A stretch of DNA of 18,531 bases from Bacteroidales bacterium (GCA_012837565.1 DUQY01000273.1:1-18531); one strand, 5' to 3'; positions 7,688 to 14,983 are shown, counted from the stretch's first letter. The notes: generated by a model from the letters alone, not told the origin. Program-made: numbers and translations.

Positions 7688-8125
7688 TTAATTTTCAGCA
7701 TTAATTATTGCTGTCTCAGCATTCTTCTCTTCTACCTTACTGCCTAAAATAAGGGTTACGTGGTTAGAACGTTTTTTTATTCTATGACCAAGACCTCGAG
7801 GTGCTGTACGAAGACGTTTTAACTGTCTTCCTCCGTCTACTGAAATTTCTTTAACGAATAGTTCAGCATCTTCGATTCTTTTACCCTCATTTTTATTTTG
7901 CCAATTAGAAATAGCTGAAAGTAACAACTTACGTAATTTAGGTGCAGACTCTCTATGGCTAAATTGTAAAATACCTAAAGCTTTGTTTACATCTAATCCT
8001 CTTATTGCATCAGCCATCAATCTTGTCTTTCGAGGAGAAGTTGGGTTGTTATTTAACTTTGCAATATAAATAGACTTATTAGCTTCTTTACGTGCCTCAG
8101 CACTTATGTGTTTTCTTGATCCCAT
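7688..8125 (-). CDS. rplV: Large-subunit ribosomal protein L22 (uL22)
   Basis: L22 lines the nascent-peptide exit tunnel. The 145-residue protein has NNPTSPRKTRLMADAIRG (about residues 26-43), LRKLLLSAISNWQNK, and the extended beta-hairpin that reaches the tunnel constriction, seen as VDGGRQLKRLRTAPRGLGHRIKKRSNHVTLIL. The hairpin is intact, with no insertion or deletion of the kind linked to macrolide resistance. A short acidic C-terminal tail (EEKNAETAIINAEN) extends past the core. Confidence 0.98.
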   Translation of the reverse strand: MGSRKHISAEARKEANKSIYIAKLNNNPTSPRKTRLMADAIRGLDVNKALGILQFSHRESAPKLRKLLLSAISNWQNKNEGKRIEDAELFVKEISVDGGRQLKRLRTAPRGLGHRIKKRSNHVTLILGSKVEEKNAETAIINAEN

Positions 8126-8142
8126 TTTTCGGCGAATTTTTG

Positions 8143-8421
8143 TTATTTCTTACCTTTATCTTTCTGTCCTGCATGTCCACGATAAATTCTCGTTGGAGCA
8201 AATTCACCAAGCTTATGACCTACCATATTTTCAGTTACATAAACAGGAATAAATTTATTACCATTGTGTACAGCAATTGTTTGACCTACGAAATCTGGAG
8301 AAATCATAGATGCTCTTGACCAAGTTTTAATAGTAGTCTTTTTGTTTTGCTCTTGTGAAGCTAAAACTTTCTTTTCTAACTTATAATGAATATAAGGTCC
8401 TTTTTTTAACGAACGACTCAT
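8143..8421 (-). CDS. rpsS: Small-subunit ribosomal protein S19 (uS19)
   Basis: S19 sits in the 30S head and forms a bridge to the 50S central protuberance. The 92-residue protein begins MSRSLKKGPYI and contains TWSRASMISPDFVGQTIAVHNG and the C-terminal signature MVGHKLGEFAPTRIYRGHAG. Length and order (rplB, rpsS, rplV) are standard for the S10 operon. Confidence 0.99.
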   Translation of the reverse strand: MSRSLKKGPYIHYKLEKKVLASQEQNKKTTIKTWSRASMISPDFVGQTIAVHNGNKFIPVYVTENMVGHKLGEFAPTRIYRGHAGQKDKGKK

Positions 8422-8439
8422 TTCTACCTATGATTTAAA

Positions 8440-9264
8440 TTATTTCTTACGTCTATCTACTATATACTTACTAGAATGTTTCTTTGGAGCTCTAGTCTTA
8501 AACCCTTTCGAAGGAATACCTTTTCTTGAGCGAGGTTGACCTCCACTAGCACGTCCTTCTCCACCACCCATTGGGTGATCGACAGGGTTCATTACTACTG
8601 GTCTTGTACGAGGACGTCTACCTAACCAACGTGATCTTCCAGCTTTTCCAGATACTTCCAAGTTGTGTTCAATATTGGAAACCATTCCAATTGTTGCCCT
8701 ACAAGCTTGTAATATCATTCTAGTTTCTCCTGAAGGCATCTTGATAACAGCATATTTACCGTCTCTTGACATTAGTTGAGCATGAGAACCAGCACTACGT
8801 GCCATCTTTGCTCCTTGACCAGGATTTAATTCGATATTGTGAATTGTTGTACCAAATGGAATCTCACTTAATAATAAAGTATTGCCTATTTCCGGGGCAG
8901 CGCCGATACCTGACATGATTGTCTGACCAACTTTTAATCCGTGAGGACAAACTATATATCGTTTTTCACCGTCTGCATAAGCTACTAATGCAATACGAGC
9001 AGTTCTGTTTGGATCATATTCTATAGTTTTAACAACTGCAGGAATAGTATCTTTCTCTCTGCGAAAATCTATAAGACGATATAGTTTTTTATGACCACCA
9101 CCAATATAGCGCATAGTCATTTTACCTTGATTGTTTCGTCCACCACTTTTCTTTACACCAAATGTTAAACTCTTCTCAGGCTCGGAAGCAGTTATTTCTT
9201 CAAAAGTACTTGCTACTTTGAATCTTTGTCCTGGTGTTGTTGGTTTTAATTTTTTTAAAGCCAT
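8440..9264 (-). CDS. rplB: Large-subunit ribosomal protein L2 (uL2)
   Basis: L2 is essential for subunit association and the peptidyl-transferase centre. The 274-residue protein has the N-terminal OB-like domain (SGGRNNQGKMTMRYIGGGHKK region, residues 40-60), the SH3-like domain, and the conserved C-terminal signature NPVDHPMGGGEGRASGG, including the universally conserved histidine (His230). It ends in the basic tail KKHSSKYIVDRRKK. Full length with no anomalies. Confidence 0.99.
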   Translation of the reverse strand: MALKKLKPTTPGQRFKVASTFEEITASEPEKSLTFGVKKSGGRNNQGKMTMRYIGGGHKKLYRLIDFRREKDTIPAVVKTIEYDPNRTARIALVAYADGEKRYIVCPHGLKVGQTIMSGIGAAPEIGNTLLLSEIPFGTTIHNIELNPGQGAKMARSAGSHAQLMSRDGKYAVIKMPSGETRMILQACRATIGMVSNIEHNLEVSGKAGRSRWLGRRPRTRPVVMNPVDHPMGGGEGRASGGQPRSRKGIPSKGFKTRAPKKHSSKYIVDRRKK

Positions 9265-9277
9265 CTATCTCTTATTC

Positions 9278-9571
9278 TTAAATATTGCTATAAAAATCTA
9301 TTGAATCACCTTCTGCTAACATTACGATAGCCTTTTTAAAGTCCGATGATTTTCCTTTTATAAATCCTGCTTTTGTGTAGCGAGATTTATTTTTGCCGTT
9401 ATAGTTCATAGTATTTACTCTATCAACTTTAACATTATATAAAGACTCTACAGCCTTTTTTATTTCTATTTTATTTGCTCGTCTATTAACAATGAAACCA
9501 AAACGATTAGAAAACTTTTCTGTCGTTTTAGTCATTTTTTCTGTAATAATCGGCTTAACTATGATTTCCAT
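9278..9571 (-). CDS. rplW: Large-subunit ribosomal protein L23 (uL23)
   Basis: L23 is the docking site for trigger factor and signal recognition particle at the exit tunnel. The 97-residue protein starts MEIIVKPIITEKMTKTTEKF and has the family motif RRANKIEIKKAVESLYNVKVDRVNTMN (about residues 30-56). The usual loop with basic residues (GKNKSRYTKAGFIKGKSSDFKKAIV) and a final strand follow. Its position between rplD and rplB confirms the assignment. Confidence 0.98.
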   Translation of the reverse strand: MEIIVKPIITEKMTKTTEKFSNRFGFIVNRRANKIEIKKAVESLYNVKVDRVNTMNYNGKNKSRYTKAGFIKGKSSDFKKAIVMLAEGDSIDFYSNI

Positions 9572-9606
9572 TTTTATCTTGTTAAATGTTAATTATTCTT
9601 ACTATT

Positions 9607-10239
9607 TTAAGAATTAGAGCTTAAACTTTCCAATTCTTTGATTGCTGTTTCAGAAAAAATTACACTGTTAGCACGTAATAAATCATATGTATTGACTGAT
9701 CTTGCATCAGTTATACTTATACACTCTATGTTACGAGCCGACAAAATTACAAAATTATCTTGATTATTCAACACAAATAGTGATTTTTTTTCACCTAACT
9801 TCAAATCTCCTAACACTTTCATCATGTTTTTGGTCTTTGGAGTATCAAAAGTGAAATCCTCAACAACAATTAACTTCTCTTCTTTAACTTTGTATGATAA
9901 AGCAGAATGACGAGCTAACCTTTTAACTTTTTTGTTAAGTTTGAAAGAATAATCTCTTGGTTTTGGGCCGAATGCTCTACCTCCACCAACTCTTGTAGGA
10001 CTTTTTGCATCACCTGCTCTTGCTCCACCTGTACCTTTTTGACGTTTTAGTTTTTTGGTTGAACCAGCAATTTCTGAACGTTCTTTTGATTTATGAGTAC
10101 CTTGACGTTGGTTTGCAAGATATTGTTTAACATCTAGCCAAATTGCATGATCATTAGGTTCAACTCCTAACAAAGAGTCACTAACATCAATTGTTCTGCC
10201 GGTGTCATTTCCATCTATATTATAAACTTTTATCTCCAT
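9607..10239 (-). CDS. rplD: Large-subunit ribosomal protein L4 (uL4)
   Basis: L4 lines the exit tunnel with a long loop and in E. coli also represses its own S10 operon. The 210-residue protein has the tunnel loop region KKLKRQKGTGGARAGDAKSP (about residues 62-81) with GGGRAFGPKPRDYSFKLNKK after it, and the C-terminal domain around LLRANSVIFSETAIKELE. Its ATG at 10239 lies inside the last codons of rplC (10-nt overlap, different frame), indicating translational coupling to rplC. Confidence 0.99.
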   Translation of the reverse strand: MEIKVYNIDGNDTGRTIDVSDSLLGVEPNDHAIWLDVKQYLANQRQGTHKSKERSEIAGSTKKLKRQKGTGGARAGDAKSPTRVGGGRAFGPKPRDYSFKLNKKVKRLARHSALSYKVKEEKLIVVEDFTFDTPKTKNMMKVLGDLKLGEKKSLFVLNNQDNFVILSARNIECISITDARSVNTYDLLRANSVIFSETAIKELESLSSNS

Positions 10240-10859
10240 CTCTCAAGTTTTAAAATTGAACCCTTTGGACCCGGTACAGATCCTTTAACTATTACTAAAT
10301 TCTTTTCTGCTACTATCTTAAGTACTTCTAGGTTTTGAATTTTAACTCTCTTTCCTCCCATTCTTCCTCCCATTTTCATACCTTTAAATACTCTTGCTGG
10401 AAAAGAAGCTGCACCAATAGAACCTGGAGCACGTAATCTGTTATGTTGTCCGTGAGTAGTACCACCTACACCATGAAATCCATGACGTTTCACAACACCT
10501 TGGAATCCTTTACCTTTTGATATACCTACAACATCTAAATACTCTCCTTCAACGAACACATCACATGTTACTGATTCTCCAAAAGCTTTTTTCTTACCTT
10601 CTTCGAAACGAGTAAATTCAGCAACGTGTCTTTTAGGAGTTGTACTTGCTTTTGCGAAGTGACCTCTCATTGGCTTTGTACAACTCTTTTCCTTCATTTC
10701 TTCGAATGAAAGCTGAAGAGCTGAATAACCATCCGTTTCAACGGTTTTGATTCTAGTTACTACGCAAGGACCAGCTTCTATAACTGTGCATGGTTGTTGT
10801 CTACCATAGGCATCAAAAATACTGGTCATTCCGATTTTTTTCCCAATTAAACCTGACAT
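10230..10859 (-). CDS. rplC: Large-subunit ribosomal protein L3 (uL3)
   Basis: L3 starts 50S assembly and reaches towards the peptidyl-transferase centre. The 209-residue protein begins MSGLIGKKIGMTSIFDAYGR and contains the signature GKGFQGVVKRHGFHGVGGTTHGQ and then RAPGSIGAASFPARVFKGMKMGGRMGG, which includes the glutamine modified by PrmB in other bacteria (in HGQHNR). It is preceded by the longest gap in the ribosomal cluster, 91 nt after rpsJ, and overlaps rplD at its 3' end. Confidence 0.99.
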   Translation of the reverse strand: MSGLIGKKIGMTSIFDAYGRQQPCTVIEAGPCVVTRIKTVETDGYSALQLSFEEMKEKSCTKPMRGHFAKASTTPKRHVAEFTRFEEGKKKAFGESVTCDVFVEGEYLDVVGISKGKGFQGVVKRHGFHGVGGTTHGQHNRLRAPGSIGAASFPARVFKGMKMGGRMGGKRVKIQNLEVLKIVAEKNLVIVKGSVPGPKGSILKLERWR

Positions 10860-10950
10860 TTCTTGTTTTTGTTTTAATAAATACTCAGCTTGCTTTGTTG
10901 CATAGGCTGATTGTTTAACTTAATCTACTTTATAGTTGCAGACAACTCAG
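10860..10950 (-). promoter_or_regulatory. Candidate leader between rpsJ and rplC
   Basis: This 91-nt stretch is the longest gap inside the ribosomal cluster; most others are 1-40 nt. On the minus strand, just past the rpsJ stop, is a small perfect hairpin, AGTTG-TCTG-CAACT (10947-10934). Further on, TCAGC and GCTGA can pair around a 9-codon reading frame (ATG at 10903, stop at 10874, MQQSKLSIY). I found no TAnnTTTG promoter here. It could be a site for regulation or RNA processing ahead of rplC, but nothing seen proves this, and it could be neutral spacer. Confidence 0.3.
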
Positions 10951-11256
10951 TTAAACCTTAATTTCAACTTCAACACCGCTTGGAAGCTCTAATTTCATTA
11001 AAGCATCAATAGTTTTAGTTGAAGTGCTGTAAATGTCCAACAATCTTTTAAAAGTACACAATTGAAATTGTTCTCTTGCTTTCTTGTTAACGAAAGTTGC
11101 ACGGTTTACTGTGTAAATTTTCTTGTTAGTTGGAAGTGGAATTGGTCCATTAACAACTGCACCAGTTAATTTTACAGTTTTTACGATTTTTTCAGCAGAC
11201 TTGTCTACTAAGTTGTGATCGTACGATTTTAATTTAATTCTAATTCTTTGACTCAC
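10951..11256 (-). CDS. rpsJ: Small-subunit ribosomal protein S10 (uS10)
   Basis: S10 is a 30S head protein and, in other bacteria, also the NusE transcription antitermination factor. The 101-residue protein starts MSQRIRIKLKSYDHNLVDKS and has GPIPLPTNKKIYTVNRATFVNKKAREQFQ (about residues 38-66) with the usual LMKLELPSGVEVEIKV end. It follows fusA after only 25 nt with no separate promoter visible, so S10-operon transcription appears to continue from the str genes. Confidence 0.99.
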   Translation of the reverse strand: MSQRIRIKLKSYDHNLVDKSAEKIVKTVKLTGAVVNGPIPLPTNKKIYTVNRATFVNKKAREQFQLCTFKRLLDIYSTSTKTIDALMKLELPSGVEVEIKV

Positions 11257-11281
11257 GTTCTTTGTCTTTATATTAGTTTTC

Positions 11282-13366
11282 TTATGATTTATTCAATACT
11301 GATTCTGTAATGTCTTTAGGCGCTTCAGCATAATGCGAAAATTCCATTGTTGAGTTTGCACGACCAGAAGTAATAGTTCTTAGGGCTGTTACATAACCAA
11401 ACATTTGAGAAAGTGGAACCTTACATTTAACTGCTTGAATACCCACCTTAGCTGTTACATTTTCAAGAATAGCTCTTCTTCTATTTAAGTCGCCTGTTAC
11501 AGCTCCTAAATAAGTGTCTGGAGTTGTTACTTCAACTGCCATGATTGGTTCTAAAAGAATTGGTTTAGCTTTTCTTGCTGCTTCTTTAAATGCTATTTTA
11601 GCACAAAGCTCAAATGACAATGCATCAGAGTCAACAGCGTGATAAGATCCATCAATAACAGTTACCTTCATGCTTTCGATAGGGAAACCTCCAAGAACAC
11701 CATTTTGCATAGCTTGTTTGAAGCCCTTTTCAATTGGAGCAATAAATTCTTTTGGAATATTACCACCCTTAACTGAATTAACAAATTGAAGACCCTTAAA
11801 GCCTTCTTCTGCTGGCTCTAAAGTGAACAAAATATCAGCAAACTTACCTCTACCACCAGTTTGTTTTTTATAAACTTCTTTATGTTGGTATGAAGTAGTA
11901 ATAGCTTCTTTATATGCAACCTGAGGAGAACCTTGATTTACATCGCAGCTAAACTCACGACGCATACGATCTAAGATAATGTCTAAGTGAAGCTCACCCA
12001 TTCCTGACATTACAGTTTGACCAGATGCCTCATCAGTAGCAACCCTTAGAGTTGGATCCTCTTCAACTAGTTTTGTAATTGCATTATTGAACTTATCAAT
12101 ATCAGCTTGTTGTTTTGGTTCAATTGCTATAGAGATAACAGGCTCAGGGAATGTCATTGATTCCAATACTATTGGGAATGATTCATCACAAAGAGTGTTT
12201 CCTGTTTTAATATCTTTAAATCCAACAGCTGCACCAATATCTCCAGCATCAATCCTATCTAAAGAATTTTGCTTGTTTGCGTGCATTTGAAGAATACGAG
12301 AAATACGTTCTTTTTTTCCTGTTGAAGCATTGAAAACATATGAACCTGCCTCAAGAGATCCTGAATAAACACGGAAGAAACAAATCCTACCAACATAAGG
12401 GTCGGTTGCAATCTTAAATGCTAAAGCAGAAAATGGAGCCTTAGGGTCATTTGCATGACGAGTTTCGGCTTTTTCAGTTTTTGGATCAAACCCTTCTATT
12501 TCTGGAAAATCTAAAGGACTTGGTAAAAATGCAGTAATTGCATTAAGTAGATTTTGAACTCCTTTGTTTTTGAAAGCAGTACCACATAAAACTGGAGTAA
12601 TTCTCATTGCGCAAGTAGCCTTACGAACATGGAATATCATCTCATCTTCTGTGATAGAGTTTTCATCATCCATATATCTCATCAGAAGTTCTTCATCTTC
12701 CTCAGCAACTCCTTCAATAAGCATTTTTCTGTACTTAGCCGCTACTTCCTTCAAATCTTCAGGCATAGGGATTTCATACATTTTTGTTCCATTAGAAGCC
12801 TCCTCGTACATTAATGCCTTGTTTGAAATAAGGTCAATAACACCTTTGAATAAGTCTTCTTGTCCGATTGGAATTTGAAGTGGAACAGGATTTGCACCTA
12901 AACGTTCTTTGATTTGTCCTATTACGTTAAAAAAGTCTGCACCTGCACGGTCCATTTTATTAACAAAAGCAATACGAGGAACATTATATTTATCAGCTTG
13001 ACGCCACACTGTTTCACTTTGTGGTTCAACTCCACCAACAGCACAGAAAAGTGCAACAGCACCATCCAAAACTCTTAGTGAACGTTCTACCTCAACAGTA
13101 AAGTCAACGTGTCCAGGAGTGTCAATAATATTAATCTTGAAATGATTGTTATTATAATCCCAGAAAACTGTAGTTGCTGCAGAGGTAATGGTAATTCCAC
13201 GTTCTTGTTCTTGAGCCATCCAGTCCATTGTTGCAGAACCTTGGTGGGTCTCTCCTATCTTGTGGTTTTTACCTGTAAAGAATAAGATACGCTCAGTAGT
13301 TGTTGTTTTACCAGCATCTATATGAGCCATGATTCCTATATTCCTTGTATTTTTTAAATCTCCCAT
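11282..13366 (-). CDS. fusA: Translation elongation factor G
   Basis: EF-G moves tRNA and mRNA through the ribosome after each peptide bond and, with ribosome recycling factor, splits terminated ribosomes. The 694-residue protein has every GTPase motif: P-loop AHIDAGKT (14-21), switch I RGITI (56-60), switch II DTPGH (82-86, with the catalytic His86) and NKMD (136-139). Domains II to V follow, including VAYKEAITTS near the domain III/IV junction, GGFPIESMKVTVIDGSYHAVDSD in domain IV and LSQMFGYVTALRTITSGRA in domain V. Position inside the str cluster favours the standard translocase rather than the second EF-G copy found in many Bacteroidota. No premature stops or frameshifts were seen. Confidence 0.99.
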   Translation of the reverse strand: MGDLKNTRNIGIMAHIDAGKTTTTERILFFTGKNHKIGETHQGSATMDWMAQEQERGITITSAATTVFWDYNNNHFKINIIDTPGHVDFTVEVERSLRVLDGAVALFCAVGGVEPQSETVWRQADKYNVPRIAFVNKMDRAGADFFNVIGQIKERLGANPVPLQIPIGQEDLFKGVIDLISNKALMYEEASNGTKMYEIPMPEDLKEVAAKYRKMLIEGVAEEDEELLMRYMDDENSITEDEMIFHVRKATCAMRITPVLCGTAFKNKGVQNLLNAITAFLPSPLDFPEIEGFDPKTEKAETRHANDPKAPFSALAFKIATDPYVGRICFFRVYSGSLEAGSYVFNASTGKKERISRILQMHANKQNSLDRIDAGDIGAAVGFKDIKTGNTLCDESFPIVLESMTFPEPVISIAIEPKQQADIDKFNNAITKLVEEDPTLRVATDEASGQTVMSGMGELHLDIILDRMRREFSCDVNQGSPQVAYKEAITTSYQHKEVYKKQTGGRGKFADILFTLEPAEEGFKGLQFVNSVKGGNIPKEFIAPIEKGFKQAMQNGVLGGFPIESMKVTVIDGSYHAVDSDALSFELCAKIAFKEAARKAKPILLEPIMAVEVTTPDTYLGAVTGDLNRRRAILENVTAKVGIQAVKCKVPLSQMFGYVTALRTITSGRANSTMEFSHYAEAPKDITESVLNKS

Positions 13367-13392
13367 TGTTATATCTTTCTCCCTACTTTATA

Positions 13393-13860
13393 TTAGAATC
13401 TAAAATGAGAGAAAGCCTTATTAGCTTCTGCCATTCTATGAATATCTTCTTTCTTTTTATATGCAGCACCCTCTTCCTTAGCAGCAGCGATAATTTCACT
13501 TGCTAAACAAAGAGCCATTGTTTTTTCATTTCTTTTTCTTGCAAAGCTAATCAAACTCTTCATTCCCATTGATTGCTTTCTTTCTGCACGTATTTCAGAA
13601 GGGATTTGGAAAGTTGCTCCACCAATTCTGCGGCTACGAACCTCAACATTTGGTGTAACATTTACTAATGCTTTTTTCCACATCTCTAAACCATCTTCTT
13701 TTGTACGCTCACCAACAACTTTGATAGCATCATAAAAGATATTATAAGCTGTTGTTTTTTTACCCTTCAACATAATGTTATTAACGAATTTTGTTACGAT
13801 AGTTTCGTTAAACATTGGATCTGGAAGGATAATCCTTTTCTTTGGTCTTGCTTTTCTCAT
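13393..13860 (-). CDS. rpsG: Small-subunit ribosomal protein S7 (uS7)
   Basis: S7 organises the 16S rRNA 3' major domain and contacts the E site; in E. coli it also represses the str operon. The 155-residue protein starts MRKARPKKRIILPDPMFNE and has the signature FVNNIMLKGKKTTAYNIFYDA, then NVTPNVEVRSRRIGGATFQIP and RMAEANKAFSHFRF at the end. Length is typical. A 40-nt gap separates it from rpsL and 26 nt from fusA. Confidence 0.99.
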   Translation of the reverse strand: MRKARPKKRIILPDPMFNETIVTKFVNNIMLKGKKTTAYNIFYDAIKVVGERTKEDGLEMWKKALVNVTPNVEVRSRRIGGATFQIPSEIRAERKQSMGMKSLISFARKRNEKTMALCLASEIIAAAKEEGAAYKKKEDIHRMAEANKAFSHFRF

Positions 13861-13900
13861 TTTATTAGTAAAGCTATGTTAATTATTTCTTAAACTAGAT

Positions 13901-14281
13901 TTATTTTGTTGCTTTTGGACGCTTAGTACCATACTTAGAACGTCTTTGTTTTCTACCATCAACACCTGCAGTATCTAATGCACCGCGGATAATGTGGTAA
14001 CGAACACCTGGAAGGTCCTTAACACGACCACCTCTAATCATTACAATAGAGTGTTCTTGTAAGTTATGTCCTTCACCTGGGATATAAGCATTCACTTCTT
14101 TTTGATTCGTCAAACGAACTCTAGCAACTTTTCTCATTGCAGAGTTTGGTTTTTTTGGAGTTGTAGTGTAAACTCTGGTACAAACACCACGACGTTGAGG
14201 ACATGAGTCTAATGCAGGAGATTTACTCTTGTAATCGAAATCACTACGTCCTTTACGAACTAATTGTTGAATTGTTGGCAT
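13901..14281 (-). CDS. rpsL: Small-subunit ribosomal protein S12 (uS12)
   Basis: S12 shapes the decoding centre and the accuracy of tRNA selection. The 126-residue protein begins MPTIQQLVRKGRSDF and has CTRVYTTTPKKPNSAMRK (34-51) and GGRVKDLPGVRYH (83-95). The lysines where streptomycin resistance usually arises (Lys43 and Lys87) are the normal ones, so the sequence predicts a drug-sensitive form at this site. The aspartate after Lys87 that RimO modifies in some bacteria is present. This is the first gene of the cluster, reading away from the control region upstream of 14281. Confidence 0.99.
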   Translation of the reverse strand: MPTIQQLVRKGRSDFDYKSKSPALDSCPQRRGVCTRVYTTTPKKPNSAMRKVARVRLTNQKEVNAYIPGEGHNLQEHSIVMIRGGRVKDLPGVRYHIIRGALDTAGVDGRKQRRSKYGTKRPKATK

Positions 14282-14340
14282 ACCTTAATTTAAAATTAAT
14301 ATATATCTTTTTTTTATTTTTCTTTGCTAAATTCGGGTTG

Positions 14341-14371
14341 CAAAGGTATTACTAAAATCTCACATATACAA
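14341..14371 (-). promoter_or_regulatory. Proximal promoter for the rpsL cluster
   Basis: On the minus strand, TTG at 14371-14369, a 20-nt spacer and TACCTTTG at 14348-14341 match the Bacteroidota primary sigma-factor pattern (TTTG, 19-21 nt, TAnnTTTG). The TAnnTTTG element is perfect and the upstream element is TTG without the first T. Transcription would start near 14335, leaving a leader of about 50 nt before the rpsL ATG. The spacing and location ahead of a highly expressed cluster make this convincing, though untested. Confidence 0.7.
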
Positions 14372-14565
14372 TACTTAATGAAAAATATTGTCTATTGTAA
14401 ATAAACTTAAGTAAGTTCAGCCCTCAAACATTAACGTCTTAAGAAACCATAGCCACTTGGTTTTCAATTAAGATTACACTTTCTCTACTTGTGTTCAACC
14501 CTATTAATCTTTAGAACAAAGAATAAATTCACACTACGAAAGTCGTTACCATATTTTTGGGAGTG

Positions 14566-14596
14566 CAAAAGTACAAAAAATAATTCAACTAGCAAA
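14566..14596 (-). promoter_or_regulatory. Distal promoter for the rpsL cluster (or an unknown short RNA)
   Basis: On the minus strand, TTTG at 14596-14593, a 19-nt spacer and TACTTTTG at 14573-14566 match both elements of the Bacteroidota consensus perfectly. The start would be near 14560, giving a leader of about 280 nt if the transcript reads into rpsL. A 7-codon frame (MVTTFVV) starts at 14552, just inside that transcript. It is the best-matching promoter in the window; its product, a long leader or a separate small RNA, cannot be told from sequence. Confidence 0.6.
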
Positions 14597-14642
14597 CAAT
14601 TAGAGCTTTTTTATTTTTTTATTTGTAAAAAACAGAAAAATG

Positions 14643-14673
14643 TTGGTGTTTTCAAGAAAAGTTTGTTTCTTTG
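14643..14673 (+). promoter_or_regulatory. Candidate rubredoxin promoter
   Basis: TTG at 14643-14645, a 20-nt spacer and TTTCTTTG at 14666-14673 fit the Bacteroidota promoter pattern with one mismatch in the downstream element (TT instead of TA). Transcription would start near 14679, leaving a short A-rich leader with no Shine-Dalgarno sequence before the ATG at 14703, which is normal for this phylum. Confidence 0.45.
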
Positions 14674-14702
14674 CCAAACAAAACAACTAAAAAGAAAGAA
14701 AT

Positions 14703-14864
14703 ATGAAAAAATTTGAATGCGAACCTTGTGGTTACATCTATGACCCAGAATTAGGAGATCCAGAAAGTGGAATTAAACCAGGAACTTCATTTGAAGACCT
14801 TCCAGAAGATTGGGTATGCCCACTTTGCGGAGCTGGTAAAGAAGATTTTGCAGAAGTTGAATAA
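14703..14864 (+). CDS. Rubredoxin
   Basis: Rubredoxin is a small cytoplasmic electron carrier with one iron bound by four cysteines. It commonly passes electrons to oxygen- or peroxide-detoxifying enzymes in anaerobes. The 53-residue translation starts MKKFECEPCGYIYDPELG and contains both CxxC knuckles: C6-E-P-C9-GY and C39-P-L-C42-G. The conserved Tyr/Pro/Asp/Gly residues around PEDWVCPLCG are present. Length equals that of single-domain rubredoxins. It stands alone, with its own candidate promoter and a hairpin terminator 25 nt downstream, so it is probably a single-gene transcript. No partner oxidoreductase is visible nearby. Confidence 0.97.
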   Translation: MKKFECEPCGYIYDPELGDPESGIKPGTSFEDLPEDWVCPLCGAGKEDFAEVE

Positions 14865-14888
14865 TCATTAACAAGCAAAATGAAAACG

Positions 14889-14923
14889 AAAAGTGAGGGT
14901 TTATTTAAGCTCTCACTTTTTTT
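14889..14923 (+). terminator. Rho-independent terminator after rubredoxin (possibly bidirectional)
   Basis: AAAAGTGAG (14889-14897) pairs perfectly with CTCACTTTT (14912-14920). Wobble and A-T pairs can extend the stem inward to about 14 bp with a 4-nt loop, and a run of T follows to 14923. On the other strand the same stem is followed by a T-rich stretch (CGTTTTCATTTT), so it may also stop transcription of the convergent TonB-like operon. Confidence 0.85.
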
Positions 14924-14983
14924 ATATAAGCTATTTTTTGTTGATTTTTCAAGTTGATTTAACTAAATAAAGATATAGAAAAT

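Larger units (their letters stand above)
14282..14702. promoter_or_regulatory. Divergent control region between rpsL and rubredoxin
   Basis: This 421-bp AT-rich gap separates two genes that read outward. It holds two promoters for the ribosomal cluster and one weaker candidate for rubredoxin (see separate entries). T-runs at about 14608-14621 and A-runs at 14629-14640 lie between the diverging promoters and could bend the DNA. An AT-only palindrome (TTAATTTAAAATTAA, 14285-14299) lies against the rpsL start codon. I saw no tRNA, known riboswitch or good protein-coding frame in it. Confidence 0.7.

Noticed and set aside
12564..12878. A 104-codon plus-strand frame inside fusA.
   Set aside because: It is antisense to a perfectly conserved EF-G coding region and has no visible promoter or family resemblance.
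14405..14443. Two copies of the palindrome CTTAAG in the long leader, able to pair as a stem.
   Set aside because: Only 6 bp, with no extension on either side; too weak and too likely by chance to call a structure.
14489..14716. A 75-codon plus-strand open frame covering the rubredoxin control region.
   Set aside because: It overlaps the promoters and the rubredoxin start in another frame, has low-complexity Lys/Phe/Asn content from AT-rich DNA, and resembles no known family.
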